Position numbers and translations under genes: made by a program. Of a DNA stretch of 64,000 nucleotides, positions 7,767-17,459 are shown one piece after another. Origin of the DNA: UBA4416 sp964543545 (GTDB taxonomy: Bacteria > Bacteroidota > Bacteroidia > B-17B0 > Aurantibacillaceae); the NCBI GenBank assembly GCA_964543545.1, contig CAZIYT010000002.1, positions 124,001 to 188,000 of the forward strand. The letters are read 5' to 3'. The notes beneath the pieces were generated by a model. It did no database searches and was not told the origin of the DNA. It saw only the letters and a list, made by a program, of their open reading frames with translations. The stretch's first letter is position 1. Every line of letters starts with the position of its first letter.

Positions 7767-8480
7767 CTAGAAGTTCGGTTTCAATAAGTACTTGCTGTAG
7801 AAGTCCACAATATGCTTCACGGCTTCTTCGGCGGTGTCCACAATCTTAAACAGCTCGAGATCGATCACGTTGATGTTGCTTTCTTTGGCCAGCATGGTGT
7901 CCTTGATCCAGTCGATCAGTCCGGCCCAGTATTCTTTCCCTACCAGCACTACCGGGAATTCCGCGATCTTGTTGGTTTGTACGAGGGTAAGGGATTCAAA
8001 CAGCTCATCGATGGTTCCGAAACCGCCCGGCATGCCGATAAATCCCTGGGAATATTTCAGGAAGATCGTTTTACGCACAAAGAAAAAATCGAAGTCGATG
8101 TTCTTGTCACGATCGATGTAATCATTTGGTTTTTGCTCGAAAGGCAGTTCAATATTTAATCCTACCGATTTGCCTTTTCCGCGCCTGGCGCCTTTATTGG
8201 CGGCTTCCATAATGCCGGGGCCACCGCCGGTAATGATGCCGTAGCCTTGCTGCGTGAGCTGGAAGGCGATCTCTTCCGCCAGGATGTAATATTTGTTTTC
8301 CGGCTTGGTGCGTGCCGATCCGAAGATGGAAACGCAGGGGCCGATCTGCTGCATTTTTTCAAATCCGTTTACGAACTCGCTCATAATCTTAAAGATCTGC
8401 CAGCTATCCGAGGCTTTAACGTCATTCCAATCTTTCTGCGCGAAGGCTTTCCTGATCTTTTCTTCTTTATCGTGGGTCAT
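7767..8480 (-). CDS. LOG family protein (TIGR00730, nucleotide phosphoribohydrolase type)
   Basis: A 237-residue Rossmann-fold protein of the LOG (lonely guy) family. The substrate motif Pro-Gly-Gly-Phe-Gly-Thr-Ile-Asp-Glu is intact, and the N-terminal Ser-Ile-Phe-Gly-Ser-Ala-Arg-Thr strand is typical. Characterised members split 5'-monophosphate nucleosides (cytokinin ribotides or AMP-like substrates) into base and ribose 5-phosphate; the substrate here is not predictable. The ATG at 8480 gives a standard N-terminus. It is a single gene, with a 488-base non-coding stretch upstream that it shares with the divergent adhesin gene. Confidence 0.88.
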   Translation of the reverse strand: MTHDKEEKIRKAFAQKDWNDVKASDSWQIFKIMSEFVNGFEKMQQIGPCVSIFGSARTKPENKYYILAEEIAFQLTQQGYGIITGGGPGIMEAANKGARRGKGKSVGLNIELPFEQKPNDYIDRDKNIDFDFFFVRKTIFLKYSQGFIGMPGGFGTIDELFESLTLVQTNKIAEFPVVLVGKEYWAGLIDWIKDTMLAKESNINVIDLELFKIVDTAEEAVKHIVDFYSKYLLKPNF

Positions 8481-8968
8481 ATTCTGTTATTCTTTTTTTA
8501 GCAATACGAATATACAACTCTGCGTTTTGAAATACTAGTACTGTGAGGTTGGTACAGGTTGTATGCCTTCGTCATTCTGGTTCTTGTTAAGTAGGGAACA
8601 ATTGTTTGGAGGCTTTGTTACAAACCAAATTCCATAAGCATGCAATTTAGGGATTTGACTTAATATTTCATGACTAAGAGGTCTTAAAAAATCAAAAGCC
8701 GGAGACTTTCTGTTTTATCGTATACGTGAACTATCGGGTTTATGAATTTTAACTCGCTTGAAGCGCCTTTTTACTCATACAAACGTATAATAATATTCGA
8801 TAAATAATTGAATGTATGAAAGTTTTGTATATTTGTTTAGAGTGCCATATTAATAGCACGTATTGCTGCACGGCTCCGTTCTTTTTTACAAAACATCCTT
8901 TTTTTAATGCCATACGGAATCCCCCCTGTCAGAGGCATTTTTAGTTTGATATATCATCTGCTACTGAT
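8481..8968. other. 488-base intergenic region between LOG gene and adhesin gene
   Basis: No gene is supported here. The region separates two divergent genes and must hold both promoters. It is A/T-rich (visibly richer than the flanking genes), with a good promoter candidate for the adhesin at 8808-8835. No RNA gene or terminator was recognised. Confidence 0.6.
8808..8835 (+). promoter_or_regulatory. putative Bacteroidota promoter of the adhesin gene
   Basis: TTG at 8808-8810 is followed after 17 bases by TATATTTG at 8828-8835, close to the Bacteroidota sigma-factor pattern TTTG-N19-TAnnTTTG. It would give a 5' leader of about 130 bases. Confidence 0.4.
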
Positions 8969-11900
8969 ATGAAGATAAAAGTACTTTTCTTTTTTATGAT
9001 CCTCCATTTCTGCTTAAGAGCTCAGCCCTTGCAGGAATATTTCTTTAATAATAATTTTAATGGAACGGCTGGAGGCGGCACCTTAACTGAGGTTCTGGCC
9101 TGTGGCGCCGGCCTGGGAAGTTTCGGAACCCAGACGATTACTACCTCTGCGGGCTTTTGCTCGATCTCTACGGCCTTTTGTTTTAACGACGGTGCCGGCC
9201 TGAGCTATCCTAATAACTCGGTTACATCCCAGTATACGATCAACCTCTTTTGTAAATTCAATGCCCTGAGTGGTTATACCCGGATCATCGATTTTTCAAA
9301 CGGCGCTTCAGACAACGGGATTTACCTGTTAAACAATTGCCTGAACCTTTTTCCCAACGGAACGATAGGACCCTGCCCTTATTTTAATCCTAATATCTAT
9401 TACTTATTCACCTTTGTGAGGGATGGAGCAACCAATACGATTTCGGTCTACGTAAACGGGACATTTTTTTCGAGCTATGTGGATGCCACCAATATGTACA
9501 GGCCCGCTACCATCACCACTCCTATCATTTTTTTCAGGGATGATGCTGCAGTTCCCTGCGAAGCGGCACCAGGCTGCATCCGTTATGCCTCCGTCAGCTC
9601 AGGTACTTTGTCAGCGGCACAGGTCAATACGGTGTGGGTAAATATTTGTAATACAATCAGCACCTGTACGGTAACCGTTTCGCCAGGCAGTACCATATGT
9701 GCCGGTGCGACGACAACCCTTAGTGCCGGAGGCGCCGTGACCTATACCTGGTCTCCTGCCACAGGCTTGAGCTCCGTGAATGGAGCATCGGTGGCAGCCT
9801 CGCCTACAACATCCACCGTTTATACAGTCACAGGAACAGATGGATCCGGCTGCGTCAGCAGTGCTACCGTTCAGGTCACCGTTGGAAGCGGCCCGACTCT
9901 GACTATATCTCCGAATGCAACGGTTTGTCCCGCCGGCTCTGCGACCTTAACGGCTTCGGGCGCCAACACATACACCTGGTCTCCTGCCGCCAGCCTAAGC
10001 TCTGCAAATGGCACATCTGTTACAGCCACGCCGGCAACAACGACTATATATACGGTAAGCGGCACCAATGCCGGAGGCTGCATAGGAACGGCTTCCGTGC
10101 AGGTACAGGTGAATGCAAATCCTTCCATCACGCTCTCTCCCAATGCAACGGTTTGTCCTGCGGGTTCCGCCACCTTAACGGCTTCGGGCGCCAGCTCTTA
10201 CACCTGGGCTCCTGCTGCCAGCCTGAGCTCTGCAAACGGCGCGTCTGTTACAGCCACACCGGCAGCGACGACTATTTATACGGTCACCGGCGCCAATGCC
10301 GGAGGCTGTACCGGAACAAACACCGTACAGGTTTCCCTGAGTACGAATCCTGTTCTCAGCGGATCTCCCAATGCCACCATTTGTGCTTCCACAAATACCA
10401 TCTTAACTGTAGCCGGAGCAGTGTCTTACACCTGGTCGCCTGCAGGCAGCTTAAGCGCTGCCAACGGAGCAACGGTTACGGCCACTCCTGCAGCATCGAC
10501 GGTTTACACGGTTACGGGAACCAATGCGGCGGGCTGTACCGGAACCTATACTATTTCAGTATCCGTTGTCAATAATCCTACAGTAAGCGCTACCGGAGGA
10601 AGTCTCTGTGCTTCTTCCTCTGCAACACTCACGGCTTCGGGAGCAATATCCTATACATGGTCGCCTGCTACCGGCTTAAATACGGCCAATGCCGCCTCTG
10701 TGATTGCGACGCCTTCGGTTACGACTACTTATACCGTTACCGGATTAACGGGTGCCTGTACAGGATCAGCAGTGGTTACAGCGAGTGTCATTGCGGTGAA
10801 TCCTACGGTGACAGCCAGCTCGAATACCTATTGCATCGGGGGCACGGGCGTTACCTTAACAGGGACGGGCGCCTCTACATATTCCTGGTCTCCTCCTTTT
10901 GGTTTAAGTAGTACATCTGGAGCAACCGTATCAGCCTCTCCAACGGTGACAACAACTTATACCGTGACCGGTACAACCGGTGCCTGTACAGGAACTCAAA
11001 CCATTAACATTACTGTGGCACCGGTCGCATCCTTAAGTATCGTTTCGAGTGGCACGCTTATTTGTCCTAATAGTACCGGAACAACCTTAACGGCTTCGGG
11101 TGCCTCCACTTATACCTGGTTGCCGGGAGCCCAGACCACATCTACTCTTCAGGCCAACCCTTCAACAACTACCACCTACACAGTTGCCGGTCAGAGCGCA
11201 GCCGGTTGCGCAACGTTTCCCGCTATTATAACGGTAAGTGTGAGCCCGGCGATTAATGCAACCGTCACGGCCTCCAGTCCTTCCGTGTGTTTGACGAAGA
11301 CGGTAGCGATCAGTGTCATGCCTGCAGGAGGGGCATACACGTATACCTGGTTACCGGCAGCGTCGATCCAGGGATCCAACTCAGGCTCATCGATCATCGC
11401 AAAGCCGGCTTCAACTGTAACGGTCATTTATACCGTATCCATCTCAAACGGTTTTTGTAAGGAAACCAATACCATCTCTTTGCAGGTATTTGATTGTGTG
11501 CCGCCTGTGAGTCAATTCACGACCTTAACGAATGACAGCATCTGTTCGAAAGGCTGCGTCAGCTTTACCGCGACCTCGACCGGTATTCAACCCTTTACCT
11601 ATCAATGGCTGTTTCCGGGAGGAACGCCGCCTACCTCCAATAATCCGGATCCTATTATCTGCTACCCTTCACCCGGCACCTATCCTGTTTCTTTAATTAC
11701 GGGAAATGCCTTTGGAAGCGATACGGTAGTCATGACTAACTATATTCATGTGGTCGATACGCCTTCTGTCCGTGCTTATGGAGATACCTTACTTTCGGTA
11801 GGACAAACGGCGCCTATCAGCGTCATCGGTAACGCAACAAGTTATCACTGGACGCCGGATAACGGAGCGATTGCCTGTGCGACCTGCACCAATACCGTGG

Positions 11901-12271
11901 TTCAGCCAACAGTCACCACGCAGTATATCGTTACTGCGTCTAATTCGCCCTACTGTAAAAGGCGGGATTCCATCCTGGTAAAAGTTGATTTTGTTTGCGG
12001 GGACTTTTTTATTCCGAATGTCTTTTCTCCGAATGGAGATGGTTTAAATGATGATGTCAACATTCATGGCTTTTGCATTGCGACCTTTAACCTCAAAATC
12101 TTTAACCGCTGGGGAGAGCTCATCTTTCAAACCACGGATAAAACGCTGGGATGGGATGGTACCCACCGCGGAAAAGCCCTGGATACGGGAGTCTTCGTCT
12201 ATAGTGTAGACGGAATCACGATAGAGAAAAAGCCTTTTTCGAAAAAAGGAAATATTACGCTGTTACGGTAA
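8969..12271 (+). CDS. secreted repeat adhesin with CHU_C (type IX) sorting domain
   Basis: An 1100-residue extracellular protein. A signal peptide ends near residue 19; residues 20-230 look like a LamG/concanavalin-type domain. Eight Ig-like repeats of 75-82 residues run from about 233 to 843, each with a Cys near the start, Tyr-Thr-Trp-Ser-Pro in the middle, a Thr-Val-Tyr-Thr-Val strand and a second Cys. A PKD-like domain (about 844-930) and one more Ig-like repeat follow. The last 90 residues match the gliding-motility-associated C-terminal domain: Pro-Asn-Val-Phe-Ser-Pro-Asn-Gly-Asp-Gly, then Phe-Asn-Arg-Trp-Gly and Trp-Asp-Gly. That domain directs export by the type IX system and attachment to the surface. 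Adhesion is inferred from the architecture. It stands alone between LOG and uvrA. Confidence 0.92.
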   Translation: MKIKVLFFFMILHFCLRAQPLQEYFFNNNFNGTAGGGTLTEVLACGAGLGSFGTQTITTSAGFCSISTAFCFNDGAGLSYPNNSVTSQYTINLFCKFNALSGYTRIIDFSNGASDNGIYLLNNCLNLFPNGTIGPCPYFNPNIYYLFTFVRDGATNTISVYVNGTFFSSYVDATNMYRPATITTPIIFFRDDAAVPCEAAPGCIRYASVSSGTLSAAQVNTVWVNICNTISTCTVTVSPGSTICAGATTTLSAGGAVTYTWSPATGLSSVNGASVAASPTTSTVYTVTGTDGSGCVSSATVQVTVGSGPTLTISPNATVCPAGSATLTASGANTYTWSPAASLSSANGTSVTATPATTTIYTVSGTNAGGCIGTASVQVQVNANPSITLSPNATVCPAGSATLTASGASSYTWAPAASLSSANGASVTATPAATTIYTVTGANAGGCTGTNTVQVSLSTNPVLSGSPNATICASTNTILTVAGAVSYTWSPAGSLSAANGATVTATPAASTVYTVTGTNAAGCTGTYTISVSVVNNPTVSATGGSLCASSSATLTASGAISYTWSPATGLNTANAASVIATPSVTTTYTVTGLTGACTGSAVVTASVIAVNPTVTASSNTYCIGGTGVTLTGTGASTYSWSPPFGLSSTSGATVSASPTVTTTYTVTGTTGACTGTQTINITVAPVASLSIVSSGTLICPNSTGTTLTASGASTYTWLPGAQTTSTLQANPSTTTTYTVAGQSAAGCATFPAIITVSVSPAINATVTASSPSVCLTKTVAISVMPAGGAYTYTWLPAASIQGSNSGSSIIAKPASTVTVIYTVSISNGFCKETNTISLQVFDCVPPVSQFTTLTNDSICSKGCVSFTATSTGIQPFTYQWLFPGGTPPTSNNPDPIICYPSPGTYPVSLITGNAFGSDTVVMTNYIHVVDTPSVRAYGDTLLSVGQTAPISVIGNATSYHWTPDNGAIACATCTNTVVQPTVTTQYIVTASNSPYCKRRDSILVKVDFVCGDFFIPNVFSPNGDGLNDDVNIHGFCIATFNLKIFNRWGELIFQTTDKTLGWDGTHRGKALDTGVFVYSVDGITIEKKPFSKKGNITLLR
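9665..10801 (+). repeat. in-gene tandem repeats, 228-bp unit
   Basis: Five consecutive units start at 9665, 9893, 10121, 10349 and 10577, an exact 228-bp (76-residue) period; the fifth unit is 225 bp. Units two and three are nearly identical at the DNA level in their first 60 bases, while the others have diverged, which suggests a recent duplication or recombination between them. Confidence 0.85.
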
Positions 12272-12372
12272 GCGTGATTGAGGAACAGATTGTCCGAAGA
12301 AAATCGGGACGAAGCAATGACGCACATGAGTCGTCTCTTCCGTCCCTTTTATTCCTTAGGCCTTCTGGTCTC

Positions 12373-15228
12373 TTAATTCAATTCTTTCTTCAGATAAGGC
12401 GCCGTATGGCTTTTTTTGATCTTCACCAGTTCTTCCGGAGTGCCTGCAAACAGGATCTCTCCCCCGGCTTTGCCACCTTCCGGGCCCACGTCGATGATGT
12501 GATCGGCTACCTTGATGATGTCCATGTTATGCTCAATCACCAACACCGTATTGCCGCTTTCCACCAGCTTGTTCAGTACTTCCAGCAGGATGCGGATGTC
12601 TTCGAAGTGCAGGCCTGTCGTCGGTTCGTCGAGGATATACAAGGTGTTCCCGGTATCGCGCTTGCTCAGCTCAGTCGAGAGCTTCACGCGCTGCGCTTCG
12701 CCGCCACTGAGCGTGGTAGCCTGCTGCCCGAGGGTGATATAGCCTAAGCCCACGTCCTGCAGCGTTTTTACCTGACGGTAAATGTTCGGCAAAGCTTCAA
12801 AAAATTCACAGGCCTGGTCGATTGTCATGTTAAGCACGTCCGAAATGGATTTGCCTTTATAGCGCACTTCAATCGTTTCACGGTTGTAGCGCTTGCCCTG
12901 GCATTCGTCGCACTGCACATACACATCCGGCAGGAAGTTCATCTCGATGGTCTTTACACCAGCGCCGCCGCAGGTTTCACAGCGTCCGCCTTTCACGTTG
13001 AAGGAAAAGCGTCCCGGCTTATAGCCCCTGATCTTTGATTCCGGCAACTCGGCAAAGAGATTGCGGATGTCGGAAAATACATTGGTATAGGTGGCAGGAT
13101 TGCTGCGTGGCGTCCGCCCGATCGGCGACTGGTCGATGTCGATGACCTTATCGATCAGATCAATGCCTGTAAAGGATTTGTAGGGGAGCGGGCGCTTCTC
13201 CGAATTATAGAAGTAGTTGCTGAGAATAGGGTAGAGCGTTTCATTAATGAGGCTCGATTTCCCGCTGCCGCTCACGCCGGTGACGCAAATGAATTTTCCG
13301 AGCGGGATCTCGATGTTCACATTTTTCAGGTTATGCCCCGTACAGCCTTTCAATACAAGCTTTTTGCCATTGCCTTTGCGACGGGTTTTCGGAACTTCGA
13401 TTCTTTTTTTGCCGGTAATGTAATTCGCGGTCATCGTATCGAATTTCAGCATTTCGCCCGGAGGTGCAGCTGCCACCACACGCCCGCCATGTACACCTGC
13501 GCCCGGACCGATATCGATCACATAGTCGCAGTCCACGATCATGTCCTTGTCATGCTCAACCACCAGGACGCTGTTTCCTACGTCACGCAGGTTTTTCAGG
13601 GCTTCAATCAGTCGCGTATTATCGCGTTGATGCAGGCCAATGCTCGGCTCATCGAGGATGTATAACACACCGACGAGCTGCGAGCCTATCTGCGTGGCCA
13701 GCCTGATGCGCTGCGCTTCGCCGCCACTCAGGGTTTTGGAGGAACGGTTCAGGGTCACATAATCCAGACCTACTTCCAGCAAAAAGCCGATGCGTGTCCG
13801 GATCTCTTTCAGTACTTCCTTCGCAATGATGTTCTGTTGCTTGCTCAGACGCTTCTCAATATTTTTGAACCAGTCGCCCAGCAGGCTGATGTCCATCTCC
13901 GAAAGCTCGGAAATATTCTTATCGTCGATCTTAAAATACAGCGCTTCTTTTTTCAAGCGCGTTCCCTCGCAAAGCGAGCAGTTAATCTTATTGGTAAATC
14001 CTTCCACCCATTTGCTCATGGCCGGTGATGGATTTTCTTCGGCCTGCCTGGCAATGTGAGTGGCAATGCCATCGAAGGCAGAGCTGTAGCCGTTTGCATT
14101 GGTATCCGATTTCACGGTAAATAACTCTTCGCTGCCATTCAACAGGATGTGTACCGCTTCTTCCGGAATATCCTCGAAAGGCGTATCGAGGTTAAATTTG
14201 TATTTTTCGCCGATAGCCTCGATCTGCTTGAAGACCCAGATCCCTTTGGCAGGGCCGAGCGGAGCGATCGCGCCTTTGCGGATCGAGATTTTCTGGTTCG
14301 GAACGATCTTGCTGATGTCCACTTCCGATACCACGCCGAGTCCGTTGCAATGCGGGCAGGCACCGTAAGGCGAGTTGAAGGAAAATAAATTCGGAGCAGG
14401 CTCGTCATAAGAAATACCGCTGGTAGGGCACATCAGCGAGCGGCTGAAAAACTGTACTTTGCCGAAGCCGAAAGTTGTGGCTTTCTTTTTGGACTTAGGA
14501 GCTTCCTCTTCATGCTCCAATACCATGATCGTTCCTTTGCCTTGTTTCATGGCCGTTTGCAGCGATTGGTAGAGGCGCGACTGAATGTCTTTGGTAATCT
14601 CCAGCCGGTCGATCACAATCTCGATGTCGTGGATCTTATACCGGTCGACCTGCATTTTAGGCGTAATGTCTACCAGTTCCCCGTCGATCCGGACTTTGGT
14701 AAATCCCTTTTTGCGCACGTCCTCGAAGAGCTCGCGGTAATGGCCTTTACGGCCTTTGACTACCGGTGCCAGCAGGTTGATCTTTTTCCCTTTGTACTTT
14801 TCCAGGATCAGCTCAATGATCTGCTCGTCGCTGTAGCGCACCATTTTTTCGCCGGTCACATACGAAAAGGCTTCGCCGGAGCGGGCATAGAGCAAGCGCA
14901 GAAAATCGTAGATCTCCGTGATGGTGCCCACCGTCGAGCGCGGATTTTTATTCACCGTTTTCTGTTCGATGGAGATGACCGGGCTCAGGCCCGAGATTTT
15001 ATCCACGTCGGGGCGTTCCATATTGCCCAGGAACTGGCGCGCATAGCTCGAGAAGCTCTCGATGTAGCGTCGCTGCCCTTCGGCATAGATCGTGTCAAAA
15101 GCCAGGGAAGATTTTCCGCTTCCGCTGAGCCCTGTGAGTACAACTAACTTATTGCGTGGTATGGTTAATGAGATGTCTTTTAAATTGTGCGCCCTGGCGC
15201 CTATCACTTCGATATATTCTTCTTCCAT
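12373..15228 (-). CDS. uvrA: excinuclease ABC subunit A
   Basis: A 951-residue DNA-damage recognition ATPase of nucleotide excision repair, which loads UvrB onto lesions. The first Walker A (GLSGSGKSSL, about residue 33) and the second (GVSGSGKSSL, about 640) are present, as are both ABC signature motifs (Leu-Ser-Gly-Gly-Glu-Ala-Gln-Arg). The zinc-binding Cys pairs are visible at CPHC/CSLC and at CETC/CDEC. The length is normal for the family. The ATG at 15228 is the start. It converges with the adhesin gene with about 100 bases between and no obvious terminator. uvrB is not in the window. Confidence 0.98.
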   Translation of the reverse strand: MEEEYIEVIGARAHNLKDISLTIPRNKLVVLTGLSGSGKSSLAFDTIYAEGQRRYIESFSSYARQFLGNMERPDVDKISGLSPVISIEQKTVNKNPRSTVGTITEIYDFLRLLYARSGEAFSYVTGEKMVRYSDEQIIELILEKYKGKKINLLAPVVKGRKGHYRELFEDVRKKGFTKVRIDGELVDITPKMQVDRYKIHDIEIVIDRLEITKDIQSRLYQSLQTAMKQGKGTIMVLEHEEEAPKSKKKATTFGFGKVQFFSRSLMCPTSGISYDEPAPNLFSFNSPYGACPHCNGLGVVSEVDISKIVPNQKISIRKGAIAPLGPAKGIWVFKQIEAIGEKYKFNLDTPFEDIPEEAVHILLNGSEELFTVKSDTNANGYSSAFDGIATHIARQAEENPSPAMSKWVEGFTNKINCSLCEGTRLKKEALYFKIDDKNISELSEMDISLLGDWFKNIEKRLSKQQNIIAKEVLKEIRTRIGFLLEVGLDYVTLNRSSKTLSGGEAQRIRLATQIGSQLVGVLYILDEPSIGLHQRDNTRLIEALKNLRDVGNSVLVVEHDKDMIVDCDYVIDIGPGAGVHGGRVVAAAPPGEMLKFDTMTANYITGKKRIEVPKTRRKGNGKKLVLKGCTGHNLKNVNIEIPLGKFICVTGVSGSGKSSLINETLYPILSNYFYNSEKRPLPYKSFTGIDLIDKVIDIDQSPIGRTPRSNPATYTNVFSDIRNLFAELPESKIRGYKPGRFSFNVKGGRCETCGGAGVKTIEMNFLPDVYVQCDECQGKRYNRETIEVRYKGKSISDVLNMTIDQACEFFEALPNIYRQVKTLQDVGLGYITLGQQATTLSGGEAQRVKLSTELSKRDTGNTLYILDEPTTGLHFEDIRILLEVLNKLVESGNTVLVIEHNMDIIKVADHIIDVGPEGGKAGGEILFAGTPEELVKIKKSHTAPYLKKELN

Positions 15229-15239
15229 TTGTATATTAA

Positions 15240-15307
15240 GATGTGAGTAGTGAGATGTAAGTAGTGAGACGGTTCTGTCTCAAATCTCATGTCTTAATTC
15301 TCACATC
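15240..15307. repeat. inverted repeat upstream of uvrA
   Basis: GATGTGAG at 15240-15247 pairs with CTCACATC at 15300-15307, and TGAGAC pairs with GTCTCA inside. The left arm is part of a 14-base word (15234-15247) repeated exactly at 5483-5496, also just before a start codon. Confidence 0.5.
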
Positions 15308-16374
15308 ATCTTTTTTAAGGTGTCTTTTTTTGTTTTTAAACTATCTGTATGGACCTGTTGTAGGCTTGTATCTTTTGCTGCTTCCTGTGGGAATACATCG
15401 TTAAAATAAACACTCAGATCCACGTTTTTGTTCTTGGGAATCTTAAAGCTGTAGGTCTTTTTTTCCGGGTTCAGGAGCTTATCGCCGATCAGCCAGGGAT
15501 TAAAGGTTTTGAGGGTGATCACATTGGTGTTCAGGTGTTTCGCAAAGGCCGGTAAATTGGTGATAGAGGAATCCACTTTCACGAGCTTATGTGCCGGAAA
15601 GCCGCCCGATTTTTTGAGCTTGTTCTTCACCCCGAAATGCTCCGGGTTGGAAAGTAGTGTCTTGTAGGCCAGGATGCGGTAGATGAAGCTGCCTGTTTCC
15701 CGGTTCAGAAGCAGGTCGTAATAGTTATCCGTATTTTGTTTTTTCAGGGCGTTCTGGATGCCGCCAATGCCCACATTGTAGGCTGCTGCCGAGAGCGTCC
15801 AGTTATTGAAATACTTATAGGCATCTTTGAAATGCCTGCAGGCCACATAGGTCGCTTTTTCCACATCGTAGCGCTCATCCACCTGCTCGTTTACCGTGAG
15901 GCCATAGTTGCGTGCCGTAGCCGGCATCAGCTGCCAGAAGCCACCGGCGCCCATCGGCGAGATCACATTCGACAAATGGCTTTCGATCACCGCCACGTAT
16001 TTAAAATCATCCGGTACTTTTTCGCGTTTCAAAATAGGCTCTATCAGCGGAAACCACTTTTGCGCCCTGGCAAAGAGCGACATCGAGGAGTTTTTCCAGG
16101 ATTTATTAGAGAAGAATTCTTTTTCAAGGCTTTCCTTGATCTCGTAATCGTTTTGAGGAACGCGCTCTCCCGCAAAGGCCAGGTTGGTAGGAATATTGAG
16201 GCCCAGAACCTTGAAATTGGCATTTGAAAAGTCGGCAGCGGTGAGGTTGGGCTTGAACGAAAGTATTTTGAAAAACCAGATAAGCAGCAGCCAGAATATC
16301 AGGGTAGCCGCTATTTTTTTATAGGGGACCTGGTATTGCTGAAAAATGGTTGCTATCCTGACCGTGTAAGTCAC
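15301..16374 (-). CDS. membrane-anchored lytic murein transglycosylase (GH23, MltD-like)
   Basis: A 357-residue protein with one N-terminal membrane helix (about residues 20-40) and an SLT (GH23) domain that cleaves peptidoglycan glycan strands. The catalytic Glu sits in Val-Ile-Glu-Ser-His-Leu, followed by Gly-Ala-Gly-Gly-Phe-Trp-Gln-Leu-Met-Pro and, later, Ala-Tyr-Asn-Val-Gly, all classical. The C-terminal part contains a weak LysM-like stretch (Phe-Asn-Pro-Trp-Leu-Ile). I chose GTG at 16374, which overlaps the stop of the upstream transferase gene in a GTGA arrangement, instead of an ATG at 16449 lying inside that gene. This overlap implies translational coupling. Confidence 0.88.
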   Translation of the reverse strand: MTYTVRIATIFQQYQVPYKKIAATLIFWLLLIWFFKILSFKPNLTAADFSNANFKVLGLNIPTNLAFAGERVPQNDYEIKESLEKEFFSNKSWKNSSMSLFARAQKWFPLIEPILKREKVPDDFKYVAVIESHLSNVISPMGAGGFWQLMPATARNYGLTVNEQVDERYDVEKATYVACRHFKDAYKYFNNWTLSAAAYNVGIGGIQNALKKQNTDNYYDLLLNRETGSFIYRILAYKTLLSNPEHFGVKNKLKKSGGFPAHKLVKVDSSITNLPAFAKHLNTNVITLKTFNPWLIGDKLLNPEKKTYSFKIPKNKNVDLSVYFNDVFPQEAAKDTSLQQVHTDSLKTKKDTLKKMM

Positions 16375-17456
16375 TTTTTCTTTAATATCGTATTCAGATA
16401 TAAAGATACAAAAGTGAGCGCACAAAAAATAATGGAAACTACCAACCATTTTACCTGGTAATTCAGGATCTGGTTGAGCGCTAATGATAAGCCGATCAGC
16501 CCGATACCAAAAAACAGGATCGCGATCCGCTTTTCGGTAATCCCTTTAAAGAACAGGTGATGCGTTGTGTGGTCCTTGCCACCGATAAAAGGCGATTTGC
16601 CTTTGCGGATGCGGTTAATGCTTACGGTAATTGTATCGGTAAGCGGCAGGATGAACACCAGTGCCACCGTTATAAAGCCCAATACCGCAGGGTTTGCAGC
16701 CTGCCAGATGTTGTTCACCAGCGAGAAGGAATTCCAGCAATAGTCGATGCCCACTACCGCCAGGAAACAGCCCAGGAACTGGCTGCCTGTATCACCCATA
16801 AACATTTTGGAAGGATGCCAGTTGTAAATTAAAAAGCCGAGCAAGGCTCCGAGGATACCCAGGCTGAGGATCGGAAGCGGTGTCAGGATCAGGTTTAGTT
16901 TTTGGTTGAGGAAGATCACAAAGCAAAGGATGACGATGGAAACGATCGTGGTAATGCCATCCATATTGTCCAGCATGTTGATGGAGTTCATGAGGCCGGC
17001 CACCCAAACAACCGTTAAGACCATATTCAATGTTTCCACGGGAAAGATGTTGATCCTGGTACCGGTGAAGTAGAGGATAAGTCCGCAGGCGATCTGCGTC
17101 AGGAATTTTAAAAGAGGTTTGGTATTATAGGCATCGTCCGCCAGGCCCATAATAAAAGCAATGGTACATACCAGGAAGATTCCGATCTCTTTCAGCCTGC
17201 TGAAATGGAGAGGCATCAGGTTGTTGATAAATCCAAGGATGATGAAGGAGATCAGGAAGATTACAAAAAAAGAGATTCCGCCCAGCGAGGGCTTTACATT
17301 GGGATTCCAGCGGATGTTGTTATGGTTGTTATGACTGCGGCTCCCCAGGTTCTGCGAAAACTTCAGCAGGATGGAATTGATGAGAACAGAAAAGATGAAG
17401 GCGACACCTAATGCCAGGACAATAAAGAGAATGGTATTTTCCCGGAAAAAAGCCAT
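16371..17456 (-). CDS. WecA/TagO-type undecaprenyl-phosphate sugar-1-phosphate transferase
   Basis: A 361-residue polytopic membrane enzyme of the MraY/WecA family, with about ten hydrophobic segments. It transfers a sugar 1-phosphate (usually GlcNAc-1-P) from a UDP-sugar to undecaprenyl phosphate, starting a surface glycan. The catalytic motifs are visible: Asn-Met-Leu-Asp-Asn-Met-Asp-Gly, Phe-Met-Gly-Asp-Thr-Gly-Ser and the His-rich Gly-Gly-Lys-Asp-His-Thr-Thr-His-His. The His-rich loop and the lack of MurX-type features favour WecA over MraY. It is flanked by the RmlC-type epimerase (3 bases) and the transglycosylase (overlap), so it belongs to the envelope operon. Confidence 0.9.
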   Translation of the reverse strand: MAFFRENTILFIVLALGVAFIFSVLINSILLKFSQNLGSRSHNNHNNIRWNPNVKPSLGGISFFVIFLISFIILGFINNLMPLHFSRLKEIGIFLVCTIAFIMGLADDAYNTKPLLKFLTQIACGLILYFTGTRINIFPVETLNMVLTVVWVAGLMNSINMLDNMDGITTIVSIVILCFVIFLNQKLNLILTPLPILSLGILGALLGFLIYNWHPSKMFMGDTGSQFLGCFLAVVGIDYCWNSFSLVNNIWQAANPAVLGFITVALVFILPLTDTITVSINRIRKGKSPFIGGKDHTTHHLFFKGITEKRIAILFFGIGLIGLSLALNQILNYQVKWLVVSIIFCALTFVSLYLNTILKKK

Positions 17457-17459
17457 TGC

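Noticed and set aside
9665..11500. Regularly spaced direct repeats reminiscent of an array
   Set aside because: They lie inside a continuous reading frame and encode Ig-like protein domains with no spacer variation, so this is not a CRISPR array.
14512..15147. Plus-strand open frame of 211 codons
   Set aside because: It lies opposite uvrA, whose motifs are unambiguous; it is an antisense artefact.
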